NCBI GenBank assembly: GCA_964007475.1
Contig: OZ023273.1
Location: forward strand, 133,893,308-133,957,307
DNA length: 64,000 bases
Direction: 5' to 3'
Source: Hybos culiciformis
Lineage: Eukaryota; Arthropoda; Insecta; Diptera; Hybotidae
Shown here: piece by piece, positions 11,975 to 26,400 of the stretch
Numbering within the stretch: the first letter of the stretch is position 1
Layout: every line of letters begins with the position of its first letter
Notes under the pieces: model-generated
Told to the model about the DNA's origin: nothing
The model's input: the letters and a program-made list of their open reading frames with translations, nothing else
Databases searched by the model: none
Program-made: the position numbers and the translations under genes

Positions 11975-14900
11975 CAATTAAAAGGGTTTTTTATCTTTAG
12001 AAGTATTCATAATAAATAAGAGGTAAGAACACAGATTTAATTAAAAACCATAGAATCAATTGATAGCAAAAAAAAAATACCAGATTTTTTTTATTTACGA
12101 CTGCCATCCACAAAATCCTGTCGACCAGTGTTATCAGTAAAATCAGTAAAGTGATATAAAAATATTGGTATATCATTTTTATATATTTAGGTCTGGAAAA
12201 TAACACTGTTTTCATTTTGCATTTTGTATACACATTTTAAATTTTCAGTTTCATCAACAGCCTTAAAAGAAACTGGTAATAATTTATAGAAACAATTTTC
12301 TCATCCTGTCGTTAGGCTACTGTACAAATAAATGAAACGAGATAAAAACCAATAATAGTCAGATTTTTGTTTACAATACATCCCACAAGTATACTTAACA
12401 AAGTTATAAAATCAAATAAAATTACGAAAAAGAAAAAAACAAAATTTTAGATGTGCAGTCATCGATGTTTCATTTCATATTATGATAACAAAATATTATT
12501 TTTGTTTGAATACAAAAAAAATTAGGAGAAGCAAAATTCAAAGTAAAAATATATCGCAATTCTTGAAATAAAAGCACTATTTTTAATGTTTTCAGTTTTA
12601 TGTTAAAAACGAGGAAGGAATTACTTTTTCATGTTTCCTTCCTTATTTCCTAATGAACACAATAAAACTTTTAATTGAATTAAATTTTCAAAATTAGAAA
12701 TTGTCAACAATTTGATCAGTATAAATTTTTTTTTTGCATAGAATAGAAATTTTATGTTGTTGCTTGTAGAACTATATAGAAGACTACATAAATATGTAAT
12801 AAAAATATACTCTGTGAATAAAGAGATCCAACAGAATTTATTTTCCATCATAATTTATTATTTCATGACCGACAAAATCATGCAAAACGAATTTAAGCCG
12901 GATAACCTTATTTACTTATTTAGACTGCAAAAAAAAAAAATATTGATCAAAAATGGAAACCTTCAAGTTTTAGATAGACAGAGGACAATTTCTGATATAT
13001 ATTTGTTTAATTTGTTTAAAGATTAATTTACCTCGCTTAGAATTGGATTGAATGTTTTCTGTTGACTCTTTGAGAAAATCAAATCTTAATCGGAAAGAAT
13101 GTTGATTTTGTAGTAATTAGCTCATAAACTAAAATTTTTATATGTAGTTACTTTTACATTCACAGACTTTTTTTATGAGATTATTATTAATGAAATAAAA
13201 ATTCAATCCTTCCAAATTAAATGATGAATTAGGATAAAATCAAAAAATGTTCTCAAACGTAGAATTTAACATATTTAATTGTAAAATGTATTTATTTGTA
13301 CATATACAATTGTACATAATGTACCTAATAAAACTAATTTGGTTGTATAATGTTTATTTAAACATTTCAACCCCATAACGTTCTGTATCTATGAATAAAA
13401 AATAAAAAATAAAGCAAAACCGTCAAAAACTTTAATAAAAAAGCTTGAAAAGTGTTCTCTAAAATCTTGATAGTGCTTTTAGTTTGTTTTTTATTTTCTG
13501 TTTCTTTCACTTTTCTATAATATATAATCACTTTATTTAGTTTTATTATGCAGCAGGAAAACTCAAAATGTACTTTTAAAAAAGTCATATTGTTAACAGT
13601 TTTCTGCGTGCAAGGATAAATGTCATTATTTTATACCAAATCCAGTGACTGAGTAAATTATTTTTAATATATAGCTTTCAGGAATTTTATGTGTACATTA
13701 TAATGTTTTTATTTTAACTTAAAGGCTTGCTACAATTCAAAGAAAAATTTATGCAGCATAAAATCATATTTCCTTAATAGCACAATAAAGATAATATGGT
13801 ACCTAACTGCATCCTTAATAACAAAATTTTTAGTTTTTTGTTTATTTTGTAATTAATTTTCTGAAAGAAAAAAATAATTTTTTTTTGGAAATGTATTAAA
13901 TCTTTTTTTCTATGAGTTTAAATCATTCTTTTTTATGTTTTTCTTTTTAAAATATTTTATGTATAAAATTATGTTTACCTTATTTATATTTTGAAGTATA
14001 ATTAAGATAATAAAATTTAATTTTTTTCTCAAGTTCGTAAATTTTTTGTTAATCTGTCTACGAAAAAGTAATTAGTTCAATTGGACAAATGTTTATTATT
14101 TGTTTTTAATTTGAGATGAATTTATTAAAAGTGAAAAAGTTAAATCTAAATTGTAATCAAATTATCCTTTTTAATTGATTGTCTGCAATCAACGCCAAGT
14201 TCTCAAAATTATGTAGTTACGAAAATATATGTTTATCCAATAATCTAAATAAAACTAACAAAAGATTTCAGACATTTTACCAAACTTGCATTTCAGCAAC
14301 ACGTACCTACTATATGTTGTCAATTCAATATTATTTGCTACCTAGAGATGACTCTAAACATTTTTATTTTTACCCAATTATACATAAAAAAGATTAATTG
14401 TTCCTAAAATCACATTCTGTAGACAGATCGGAATATATTGAACAAAGTGTCAAGATACTTAAAGATATAAATATAAACAGAAATTTAGAAGAATCCATGA
14501 TAAAATAACTTACTTCATAAATACATATTCGAAAATTAAAATACATTGGAGAAGTTCATAATTATTGATTAAAGATCTTATTAAATTCTTAATCTTATTA
14601 TCTTATTACCTCTTACCTTTTTTACTGAAAAAGTATTATGGGTCACTTTTGATAAGTTTAATCGATGTATTTAAGAATTAATAATATTTTTGTTTGACAA
14701 GTCGATGAATTTACAATGATTTATTCTTAAACGTCGTTTCATGACAAAACTAGTTGGATCTGCTTATCTTAATTAACTTATTAAATGTTAAGTAATAAAA
14801 GCCATGTTTTTTCCTAATAATAATTCACATTTTTCTTCCAATTAAATATTTTTTTTAAAAGATACATAATTGTTTAATTTATGAATTAAATTTTGCTTTT

Positions 14901-16637
14901 ATAAATATCATAAAAAGCCTAATGGACTTTTGATGTTGATTAAATCGTTTAAACATCCTATCGTTAATGAAATTATTATTTTAATTTACTAATTTTTCAT
15001 AAAGCTGGAAAGTAAATAAATCGTGTAATGAAATTACAATTCTTTTTTATGAAAATGAAATTTTAATATTTTTTAACATAATTTTTTTTAAGATATGAAT
15101 TAACGGTTTTTTTTATAGAATTTACAAATTGTAAAATTTATAAACGTTAATTAGTAAGCTCTTTTCTTTTTTGGGTAAATGGAACATTATAGACTTGAGT
15201 ATACAGCCCAATTTTTTAATATTTTCAAATGTTTAAAAAAGTCAGAGATTTTTTTAATGCATGGGTATAGCCGTATGGCTACATAAATAAACTTATAGTC
15301 CTACATTTATCTATACCTAATATACTAGCTTATATGTTTTAAAGAATATGCTGTTTCATAGTCTAATGATGTTATTTATTTTCTCTAAAAAAATTAACTC
15401 AATTATCCATTATTATGGTTTTGTACCAGTGACAATAATTAATTATTTCATTTGACATTCATTACAAAATTTATAAATTCTCATGAAGAAATTACTTTTT
15501 TGATATATGATATTTTATATAATATCTTTCAAGTGGATTTTCATCAATTTCATTTAATTTATTATCGCATAACTTACTGCCTATAAATTTTCATTCCATA
15601 CATTAATATTTATTTTCATATCACCTCTGCGGCAGTACTTAATTTTGACACAATATTTACAAGAGGTTCCTATTATCACTCTTAGTTCTCAGCATTTCAA
15701 TCAAAGTAAAATTATAGTTCGAGAACTTTCTCGTACATGAAAATGTACAAACTTTTGTACATTGTAAGCTCGCGTATAAAATTTGAGTAGTTTTTGAATA
15801 ATTATAAATTCCTTGTACGGAATGTCGCTTATGTTTATAATTATAATATACGAATGGAACACATAAGATTTGCTTTGGAGAATTTTTAGATTGAAGAAAT
15901 ATATGCGCCTTAATTAAATAAGCAAGCACTAAGAGTACCTATGTGGATGTCTTCGATGCCTCTAATATTTAGGTATAGTTATCAAAAAAATCTAGTTGTG
16001 CAAGTTACGGCAAGTCAACGATATCTACAACTTAACGAGATGAGACGAAAAAATAAATATATTTTTTTTCGATATTTAAGCTTTCAAAATTCGAGGAAAA
16101 ATATTTTCCATTTAATTTTGATGAATTTGGTTTAATCATATAATTCATGTTACTAATTTTTGCTACCCTATACGTTCAAGCAGCAAATTTATTTATAGAT
16201 TATCTAGTTTCACCTACTTTCACACACTATGAAACTTTGTTTTCAACCGCAGTCTCAACCATGAGGGAGTTATTCGTAGAATTTCTATGTAAAATTACAA
16301 GCTAAAAGTATTGTCCTGTATCTTTGAGGCTCATCTACTTCATAAATATTTTAATAATTTTATACAATATGTATGAGCAAAACCTGGATATGTGTATATA
16401 AGTCGATATATTTACATATATTATTACATTATGAAGATTACATAATAATTCGTATTTAACCAAAATGTGTTCTGATTCGAATGAAAATTTCATGATTTGT
16501 ATAAACGAAAGAATTTTGTAATTAATTTTGATTTTGAGTGATTTATTATAAGAAAGCCAAACATAAAATTTAATTCAGTAATTTGGTAATTATTTTTTTT
16601 GATTCAATTTAATATAAGTTTATATATACATTGTATT
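11975..16637. other. AT-rich gene-free stretch
   Basis: No supported gene. Open stretches here (for example 12754-13026 +, 13367-13588 -, 15657-15929 -) have AT-driven composition and no recognisable motif. Confidence 0.55.
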
Positions 16638-16894
16638 CGTCTGCTGAGAAATGAAACAATGTATAATGAAAAGTATAGTTTCGAATAATTTGAGTTTAAA
16701 GATTTGAAAATTAAAAAAAACGTATGCAAAAATATCAAGTAACGTAAAATTTTCATCTAAAAAAACACATTTTAATCAACATTAAGAATATTGCAAAATA
16801 GTTGTACTTATAAAATCGAATACGAGGAATCGAATATACTATTATCTAATAATGACGTATAAATATCATACGTTGTTTCATTTCTAAGCAGACG
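16638..16894. mobile_element. Short MITE with about 23-bp terminal inverted repeats (CGTCTGCTKAGAAATGAAAC)
   Basis: The left end CGTCTGCTGAGAAATGAAAC (from 16638) is repeated inverted at 16872-16894 with one mismatch (G/T). TA lies two or one bases outside each end, so a TA target duplication of the Tc1/mariner type is possible but not clean. The interior is AT-rich and non-coding. It sits 53 bp from the next element. Confidence 0.65.
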
Positions 16895-16947
16895 GTAACA
16901 TACCGGATTCTAATGTATTTATGTACGGATTGTAATGAATTTATTAA

Positions 16948-17486
16948 GAGCCCTCAATGTGAAAAATTCCAAAAAATTGGTCTTAGTTTGGCTTTGATTG
17001 TAGGGTTACTACAATCTAGACTAAAGTAATTTTTTGATATGTTACAGAGTATATAACTGGTTCCAGGGTAGGTGAGGCGGATTTTTTAAATTTTGAGTTT
17101 TTTGGCCCAAATGAGCCTTTAAAAAACTTGAACATATTTGCTTGGATTCTGAAGTAGAGGAAAAAGATAATAAAAAATCTCAAACGCAGAAATAAAGCTA
17201 AAATACCACTCTCCAGGGCTGGTGACGTGAAATTTTGAATTTCTTTAATTTCTTAAACAATTTTTAATTAATTTCATTTATTTCTAAGAATTTTTTTATT
17301 TTTTTGATAAATTACTGTTTCTGCACAGAAATAAAATTCAAATATAGTTTTGTGATTTTCTGGTAGAGGTGTTTTTCGTATAATTTTTGTCGCATTTTTC
17401 ACGGCCGTTTATTTTCTGTAAAATAAAACAAAAAAAACTGCAAAAATAGAAAAGAAATAGAAAACAGAATTTCACATGGAGGGCTC
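16948..17486. mobile_element. MITE in a TTAA target, GAGCCCTCMATGTGAAA ends
   Basis: TTAA at 16944-16947 and 17487-17490 flanks a 539-bp element. Its ends are inverted copies of GAGCCCTCMATGTGAAA with one mismatch. Elements using TTAA include piggyBac, Kolobok and Sola3; a GAG...CTC end argues against piggyBac and suits Sola3, from memory. The inside contains two related GC-richer blocks (CCAGGGTAGGTGAGGCGG near 17065 and CCAGGGCTGGTGACG near 17214), each followed by AAATTTTGARTTT. These look like an old internal duplication. There is no transposase. The open stretch on the minus strand at 17399-17635 crosses the element end and is not credible as a gene. Confidence 0.75.
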
Positions 17487-17490
17487 TTAA

Positions 17491-20400
17491 ACATAGGTAG
17501 ATACAATTTTAAGAAAACAATGTTTTTATCAATTTTACTATGTATAACAAATAAAACATGTCTAATCAAAACCCCTATAGTAATAATTACTATTATATTA
17601 GGTATACTGATAAGTATTAATAAGGTTTGAATCAAAGTTCATATAAATAATAATCATGTCATTGTTACGAAACAATCTCAATGTACTGGCAAATTTAAAC
17701 ATTATAATTTTATTTACATACTATTACCAAAAATTCAGCATTATGACAAGATAACTGACAATATTTGAGTCGAAACCTTATGCCAATAGCAATAGTAATT
17801 ACTTTTAACAATCAATTATAATCTGAAAATTGAAAATTTTATATAATTATGAGAATAATGAGAAAAATTTTTTATGGCCAAAAAATTTAATTTTTTAAAA
17901 TAATAATTAGCTATATAATTGGAATAAAATTATAATAAATCTCCTCATTAGTATCTTAATCAAAATAAAGTGATAAATTAGCTTTTAAATAAAAATTTAA
18001 ACATCTAGGTCTTATTTAATTTTTTTTTATGCTTAGAAAATTATTCTTGAAATTATTATAAAAATAACTAATAACAAAACAAAAAATTTTTCTTTTATTT
18101 TAGCTAATTATGAGTACTTTAATGTTATTACTATTCAATTTAAAAATCAAAAGGCTCAGTTAATTTTTGGATATGCGTAATACAAATATCAAATTTTTTC
18201 TCTCATTAAAAAATTATTTCTTTCATTTTCAATTTCAATATACCTTAAAATTTTTATATTTTATTTTATTAATGTTTCCTTTCACTTTTTTTTATTTATT
18301 TTTCTTTTTATTCTGGTATCTTGCCAATATTTTTTATTAAGCAGCAGATATTTTTCATTAGCGATAATTTCCTTTTAGCACCCTAATACAGGGTATGAAT
18401 GAATACATAAAGCCATTAAAGTTCAATGCTGCTGTTGCTGCTTTTATATAATTTAAACATAATTTTATTTTCAAAATAATATATTTTTTTTTTTAAAAAG
18501 AACAACACAGTGTTTTATGTTTTCTTATATTTTCAGCCTGTTTTCCATCAAAAATGAAAAAACAGACTGTATGTTTTTTAAAGTGTACGCCCGCCACTAA
18601 AATTCTTGGACCAGCCAAGCGATTTTAATTCTGTAAATACCAAAACATGCGCAAACTCGTTAACTTTCACCTTACATAAAAGTTTTGAATTTCGGGTTTT
18701 AGAGTTAGAGCTCTTAGCAAGCCGAGGGTCCAAATTATTTTCATATAATATTTTTATAAATTTTATATAAGTTTAAATAGTTAGATTTTAAATAAAATTA
18801 GTGTATGGTTTGATAAAATGTCGATCAGAGGAACTTAATAAAATAATTATCTACAGCCCAAGGATTCGGATTAGATTCGGTATTTCGCTGAAAATTATTA
18901 TATTATTATATTCGACTAAATGATATTAGTAAAATGATATTGAAGGACTGTAAGAAATATGTTCAGCCCGTGATAAAATTGAAGTATCTTAAATCGAAAT
19001 GCACAAAACGGGCTGCATACTTCATTTATGAGGTACTGTTCTAAATTTTTTTTATATACATATTTATTTTTTAATAAAATTTATGTATCTTTTTTGTTTC
19101 TATGTATGTATTTATTTTATTTTTTTTTCATTTTGAATAAAGAATCAATAAAATGATTATCTTTGTACGGAAGATATTTTCTGTTTCATTAAATTTACGA
19201 TTTTTTTTGTCTTTTTAAATAATAAGAAAAATCTAAATGAGTTTTTATTTCTTTATTTCTATTTTATGCTAAAAAATATTACGTTATTTACAATTTCAAA
19301 TATCTGATTTTATTGTATAAAGCACTGATGCCCAAGCCTATGCTCGCGAGCAAAATTTTTTTTTTTTATACTCAAATGCATAGGAATAAAAAAATGTGTA
19401 ATCATTTTCAATGAAAAAAAAAAATCGTATACTCGCATATAAAATCGTATACTCATTTCATTATTTCGTATGCTCACTTTGATTCACAAAAAAAAAAAAA
19501 AAATTTTTTTTTTCCTTTTTATTTCTAGTCTTTTTAAATACACTGTTAAAAATATAAAATTTATATTTCTTACTCTTTTAGACTGGAAGGTCTTTTATAC
19601 AATTTTATTTTAATTTTTTAAAATCCCGCAGGAATCACTTTTTATATAAAATATTATTAGAGTACGATTTAAATCAATTGACCGCTGAGTTTTTATGAAA
19701 GGGTCAAATTTGAATAAATTTTTAAATCAAGCTTTTTTCTTCAATCATTTCTCCTTAATTTTATATCTCTTTCCCTTTCTGGCTCATACAAATTTCTGTA
19801 TTAAGTAAAACAAAAATCTGACAGAAAAATCTTTTGTTTTAAATAGAAAAGGAAAGCTTTTAAAAAAAATTTGTCAGTTGATGTGAATCGTAATATATCA
19901 GCTTAAGAAGCATTTTTGAAATTTTTTAGGATTGAATTAAAACTGAAAAATAAAACGTAATTTTATTCAAAAAACATACAACACACAATTTAGTTTTCTT
20001 AATTATGTCTTTAGAAATAATTTTTTTACAGTGAATGTTTTTTAAATAAAAATTGGGTTGGTGTGATATGAAAAAAACCTTAGTATTTTCTATATGCTCT
20101 AAATTAGTTCTAATTTGGGCTTCGCTGGTATAAAGTATAACTATAAATGGGTAAAAATAAAAATTTTAAATTAAAATCAAGATATTCTCTTTAAGTATCG
20201 TTTCCCCGATCAATGTTTTTTTTACATAGTTTTGTAATTCAAATTCTTAATTTTTTTCTATTTACGATATTTTGTCATAATTTGTGAGGAAACTATAAAT
20301 TTGAATACATAATATAGTTATTTCTTACTTAACCAAAAGAAGCATAAATTCTAACTTTAATTTTCAATTCTGAAAACTAGTAAATTTACTTTAATAATTT

Positions 20401-23400
20401 TTAAACCTGATTTTGTTGAACTTTTGTATATGAACAGAGATCGATATTAGAGAATTTTGAAAATATTCTTGACATATTTTAAATCTAAGCTCCATACTTC
20501 ATTTAGGGGGTTAATATTCTCAACACACCAAATATTTTCTAAGTACGAAATTATTTTTAATAATTAACACTTAATTAAATTTCCAAAAGATTTTGATAAT
20601 CATATTTCTGTCGGAAAAGTCAACAACATTTTTACGTCAGAGTATAATATTTAGTATTTGTCAATAAATTCACATAAAACTAAAATACCTACAACATTCT
20701 CTTATATATTATAATTTAACCTATTTTTTGTGATATTTTAAAAACATTATTATCTCACATTTTTAAAGCTAAAACTCTTATATAAAAGAATATATTTTTC
20801 TAACCCATCATGTACTTAATATTATTCGAAAAGGATACAATTTCATTAAAATTTATTTAAGGAAAAAAGATATTCGATGAAAGCATTTTTGGGATAAGTT
20901 AATGGATAGGTGTTTATGGACAATAATTTTTTTGTTTTTTTTCTTATACTAATCACAGTCATGATTTGATACCCTTGTATAACTTTATTTCCTAGATAAA
21001 ATTTATCTTCTATTTCTTGGTATGAATTTATCAATGGAACGATTATTACATAAAATTTATTTTTTGGGGTCGAAATAAAAAAGTGACCTTTAAGGCTTAC
21101 GTTAACCATATACATTCACTTTAATTTTTTTTTCATGAATTTCGTTATTCGTCAATAAAAAAAGAAAAGAAATATTGTGGTTTTATATTTTAGTACGTGA
21201 CATAGAATCTTATATCTAAAATTTTAGAAGGAAATTGTATGCATATTATACATGGATAAAAAGTCTACAAAATTTATTTGCAGTAAAACAAGTAATGCAA
21301 GGTACCTATAGGAGTCCGCTTTAATTCGTTATCTTGTCTATGAAAATTTGTCACTAAAAACTATGTATACATAAATATGTTTATTATTTAGTAAAAATAT
21401 ATTCTTATGTTTTATTTTTTGACACATTTATCTTATCTTCTGATTAAATTTTGAATTTAGAATTTTCCATTTGTTTTTTATATACTCAAGGGTATTTTGA
21501 TAACTCATTCTTAAGCTAAAATTAATTCAATTAAACAATATGTCACAAACATTATTGATACAAAAAAAGTTTAGTTTTTCTCATCATCAAAAAAATTTAT
21601 GGAATTCAAAAAAATTTCAAAAAATTGCATTGCAATATAAAGTTAAAGTAAAAGACAAAGTTTTTTTTTTTAGAACATGATTGGCATTGTATTAAAGCTT
21701 TAAAAGCTGACATATTTATCGAGAAAACAAAATTATGCAAACTGAAATAGATTATTATATATGTACGTTAACATTATTTTTAAATCTAACATAAAATAAA
21801 TTTAAAAATTTTGTACTAAAGTTTAATGTAAAGTACACCAAGTATTGAAATATGAAACTGTGGCAAAATTCTATATACAGAAATTTTATAAACTTTATTT
21901 TAAACAATTTTCATTTAGAGAAAGATTTTTTTTTTTTCATTTATTGATTTTTTGAACTTGAACTTGATGCACATAATTTTTATTTCAATTCTACATAAAC
22001 TATAAATGATAAAAAACTTGATAAAACTTATAGTTTTATAATTTTTAACCCAAAAAAAAATTTCATAAAAAAAAACGATAATCTAACTATATATAGTTTG
22101 AAGCTTAAAAGAAAGAAAAAGAATGAATACTTTATGGTGGAGGTAAAATAATAATATTGTTGACTGCAGTATTTAAAATTCAACTATTTAAGTTTAGTTT
22201 CGTCCCTAAGAAGTGTAAATACTTTTTGTTCCTCTTTTTATTTTGGACAAGTTACTACACTCAGTAGGAAATAATTTAAATATTGAAAAAATTCTGCAAA
22301 AATTAAAGAAGCTCTACAATAAAGTACACAATATTAGTAATATGTATTTGACATGTTTACAATATTTTATAGCATAGTACTTACAGTTACAATGATCAGT
22401 TACACATTAAAATTGTCGATAAGTCCTTATTACACTACGATATAAATATGTTAAACTACTAACCCAAATACATTCTCATTTTACTTATTTATTTTAATTT
22501 ACTCTACCTAAAATTAACTAATATTTAAGATTTTATATTCCATTACACTTTTTATGTGAAAATGATTTTTCATCATTTCTTGATGTCTCTTTATATGGAA
22601 AAATTATGGAAATTTTAATAATCAATTTATGCATAAGCCTAATCTATACAAACAAATCGTTATGGTATTCCTTTCAAAAGTTATAAATAAAAATATTATT
22701 TCTTGATACATAAGAATTTGACCAAAATTTTGTTGTAAAAAATAAATTACAAAATTCTTATACATAAGATAGAATTTATTACAAATTTTTATTAATCATA
22801 TAAATAAATTCATGTTTCAATTCAATAAAAAAAAATTCTTATAAAATTTTATTTTTTAAATAAAAACTATGTATGCATAGTTATTAAATTTGAGTGTATA
22901 AGAAAATATAGTAAAATGAAAATATAAATAAAAATTTATTGCTAAGGTCAAAGTCGTAAAAGTTATATAACAAAACATACAAAAATTCCTAAGGGAAAGT
23001 TTAAGTATAAAATAATTCTTGAATTGAAAATTTAAAACTTTTTTCGAATATGTCACGACCCATAAAGGTACAAGTTTTTATTATTATCGAGAGTTTTGTG
23101 TAAAATAAACTTCGCAACAAACAGATAATGCGTGCAAATAAATTCATTTCTTCAATAATGACATTCAGTAATTAATTTTAAAATTTTCAACATCTTGCAC
23201 AAACAAAAACTAGTAAAATTTTTCTTTACGGTGTCGGTTTAGTCAAATATAACTTGATGCAAAACTTCAATAAAATAATGTAAAACTTTCGATTTCGTCA
23301 AAATTAAAAAAAAAATATAATTTTAGGCAATGATGAAATAAATTTAACTATATTAGACTATAAGCCACATATTTATAAAAAATCGACTTAACAATCTACT

Positions 23401-26400
23401 TATATAATTCATTCAAGTAAATAAATTTATTAATTAGTATTTTAATTTAATTTATATTAAATTCATTAAACCAATTTTATGTACAAATAATTTATTACAA
23501 TAATAAAGGTAAATATAAAATTAATAAAAAAAATTTTCACAATGCGTTATGCCATATGAATTAATTGTTTTGTTAAGTATGTTGTTGATTAAATTAAGTT
23601 CCAATTATACTTGGAAATCTAATTATCTTAAAAGAAAAAAATTTTATCAGTTACATTACTTTTGTTACAGATAAATATAATAATTTTATACATTACTGGG
23701 TATAGTTTAACATTAGATGCAAAATCTATAGCACTTCATATTTTTAGCTCTTGAAGGACGCATCGCAGAAATTTTCTATTTGAAGGGCAATTGAAAAATG
23801 ATAAGGACTGGAAATGAGAATTATGAAAAAAAAAATCATAAAGCAGAACTTTTTAATAAATAAAAAAAACTTTCTAGATATCAAATCAAAAAAAAATGTT
23901 TATTTTAAATTAGATATTTTAATTTTTTTTATTGGATTCGGGAAAAGTATTATTGTTTTATTATATCTCTTTACCTTTTTGTTATAATTTAAGATTAAGA
24001 TACTTTGTCATTCAGAGAAAAAAAAGAAGTAAATTAAAAGCCCAAAAAGCCTAAAAAGTAATGTTGATATTTTGTTTTCAAAATATCTTTAGTTTTTTTT
24101 CTTTTACCTTATTTTTATTGTATCTTTATTTTAATATTAGTTATTTTTATTATTACCTTTTTGTAAAAAGATGAAAAGAAAAAAAGTTTTCGCTTAACCT
24201 TCAAACTTTTTTGCACATTTTTATTATGCAAAATGGTACTTCTGTTTTTAAAAAAAAGTACCTTTTTCTGAATTTTTTTCCATAATAATAAAATAAAAAT
24301 ATACACCCAAAAGAAAAATAAAATACCCAATATTTTTGTTTCAGAGCCTGAGATTTTTACTTTCCGGTACGAAACATGCAAAAATATAAACACTTAACAA
24401 TAACTATATCGAAGTCTTCGATTTAGAGAACTAAAGTATTTATTGATATAATACAAATTAAAGTCTTTGCTTCGATCAAAATATTTTAATTGACATTCAT
24501 CTGAGGTTTTAAAGTTTACTAATTTTTTTTTCTTCAATTTAACAAAGTCCTTTTTAAGGCCTTGGGTCTACAATTTTTCTATAATTGATATCGTTCTCCC
24601 CACAAACTCTTCCAGAGTTCCTAGCTCGAGCCTGACTCGTAGAATCTTGCATTACTTTTATCGACATTGATATTTTAGTAGTAGTATTACGAATTTTAAT
24701 TTCGGACAAATAGACGAATGGAAATACGAACGAACAGGGGAAAAAAATTTGGTCTGAAACTGGCCTAAAAATACATTTCCATTCAAAGGCGGCTTTCGAA
24801 TAAATCACAAAAAAAAAAAATTTCAATTCAGAATATATTCAGTTTATATTTCGACTCAGTATTTTTGAAATAATAATTTAATCCACCTTTAGAAAGAAAG
24901 TATGAAAACAAGATTTCAATGTTCTAATAAAAAAAATAAAAATATAAAAAAAACTTATGTATGTACATTATGTTCCCATAAACATATTAATTTTTTTTTT
25001 ATTTATAAAAATTTATCTAAGCTATATGAAGCAGTTAAGATATTAAAATGTTTTAACTCAATGCGGACAAACACTATATTTTTCTTATAATGTAATGTAC
25101 ATAGGAAAATAATTTTTATAAATAAATAATTTTGTTGTAAGTTGTCCGAAATAAATTTGAAAAACACATTATATATAAGAACTTTGAGTTGAAATTTATT
25201 GCTAATGTCTTGTTCCCATTAAAATTTGGTATCTGAATAAAAGGTACAGTAAAAATTTATTTTTCACCTTACAATTATTTTAAATAAAATTTTCAAAAAG
25301 CAAGATATTAATTTTATTGATTTTTGGTAAAAATAATTTCTTAAAAATATTTTATAATTATTCAGTTTTTGTTTTTGTAACTTTTGGTACCTTTGGTACT
25401 AAAGACATATTTAATCGAAAGACATATTTAATCGAAGTTCAATTAAAAATATGTCATAACCTAGATGTGAGATAAAAATTTCCCAGCCTTAATGATATGG
25501 TGTAATATTTAGGAAAAGTAGCAAAAAATTATTTAACCAAAAGAAAAACGTACGAAAAATTTGATTTCAGTTTTAAAATGTTCCGGTTTTACTCATTAAT
25601 TTTTAGTTATATCAAATTATGCAGGTAGTGCATTTTGTTTATTATTAGGTAATTTAATATTATGTTTCGTATATATTAGTCCTTCAATTTTTTTTTTTTT
25701 TGTAATGAAAACTTCAAAAAACTTTTCCATTTTTACTATTATATAGTATAACATTTTTTTTATTCATGAACTTAATCTCATAATTAATAAACGAGGCGGA
25801 AAATAATATGATTGATGTTAATACTCGTTAATTTATTACATTTCAACTGTTTATGACAAGAAAATTGCCCCCAAAATAATTATGTTGAAACAAAGAAAGA
25901 AACAACGACTTTAATAACAAGGAAGAAAAATCAAGCAAGTAATTTTTTCTTATTTTCAAAATAACACACAAAAAAGAAGGAAATGACTTGAAAAGTTTTT
26001 CATAATTCCATTTATTAATTTGGCCGGAAAAAAAAATCATGAAATATATTCCGCAAATTGATCTCATTAAAAATACTTAAAAAAATTTATTATATGAGAT
26101 TAATATGCTTGAAAAAAAATTAATTATAATAATATTCAAATTCCGGTTTGTTAGAAATTATTTTAAAGGAAAATCAATAACGATATAAGTTTGGTAAAAG
26201 TTATAGGAAACACAATTTCAAGTATACCACAAAATTTAATGGACGTGCGAATTTTAATTTTCTGCCACTTCAAAGGTTGATTGCAAAATATTTTTCTTCA
26301 ATATTCCACTAAATGTTAATTGATCGTTAGATTTCCACCAAATGTAAATGTAGCAATATCCATTCATGTCGAACTCATAATAAACCAAGGACGTTAACGT

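Noticed and set aside
18964..19015. CAGCCCGT...ACGGGCTG hairpin
   Set aside because: Only 8 bp with a long loop; could be chance, and no terminator-type context applies in a eukaryote.
19322..19365. CACTGATGCCCAAGCC as a hAT-like end
   Set aside because: No matching second end or target duplication found downstream or upstream.
24554..24826. 90-codon minus-strand frame and an overlapping 25-codon piece ending in VGRTISIIEKL
   Set aside because: Faintly like the end of an R1-type LINE protein, but too short, with a stop directly upstream and no supporting motif.
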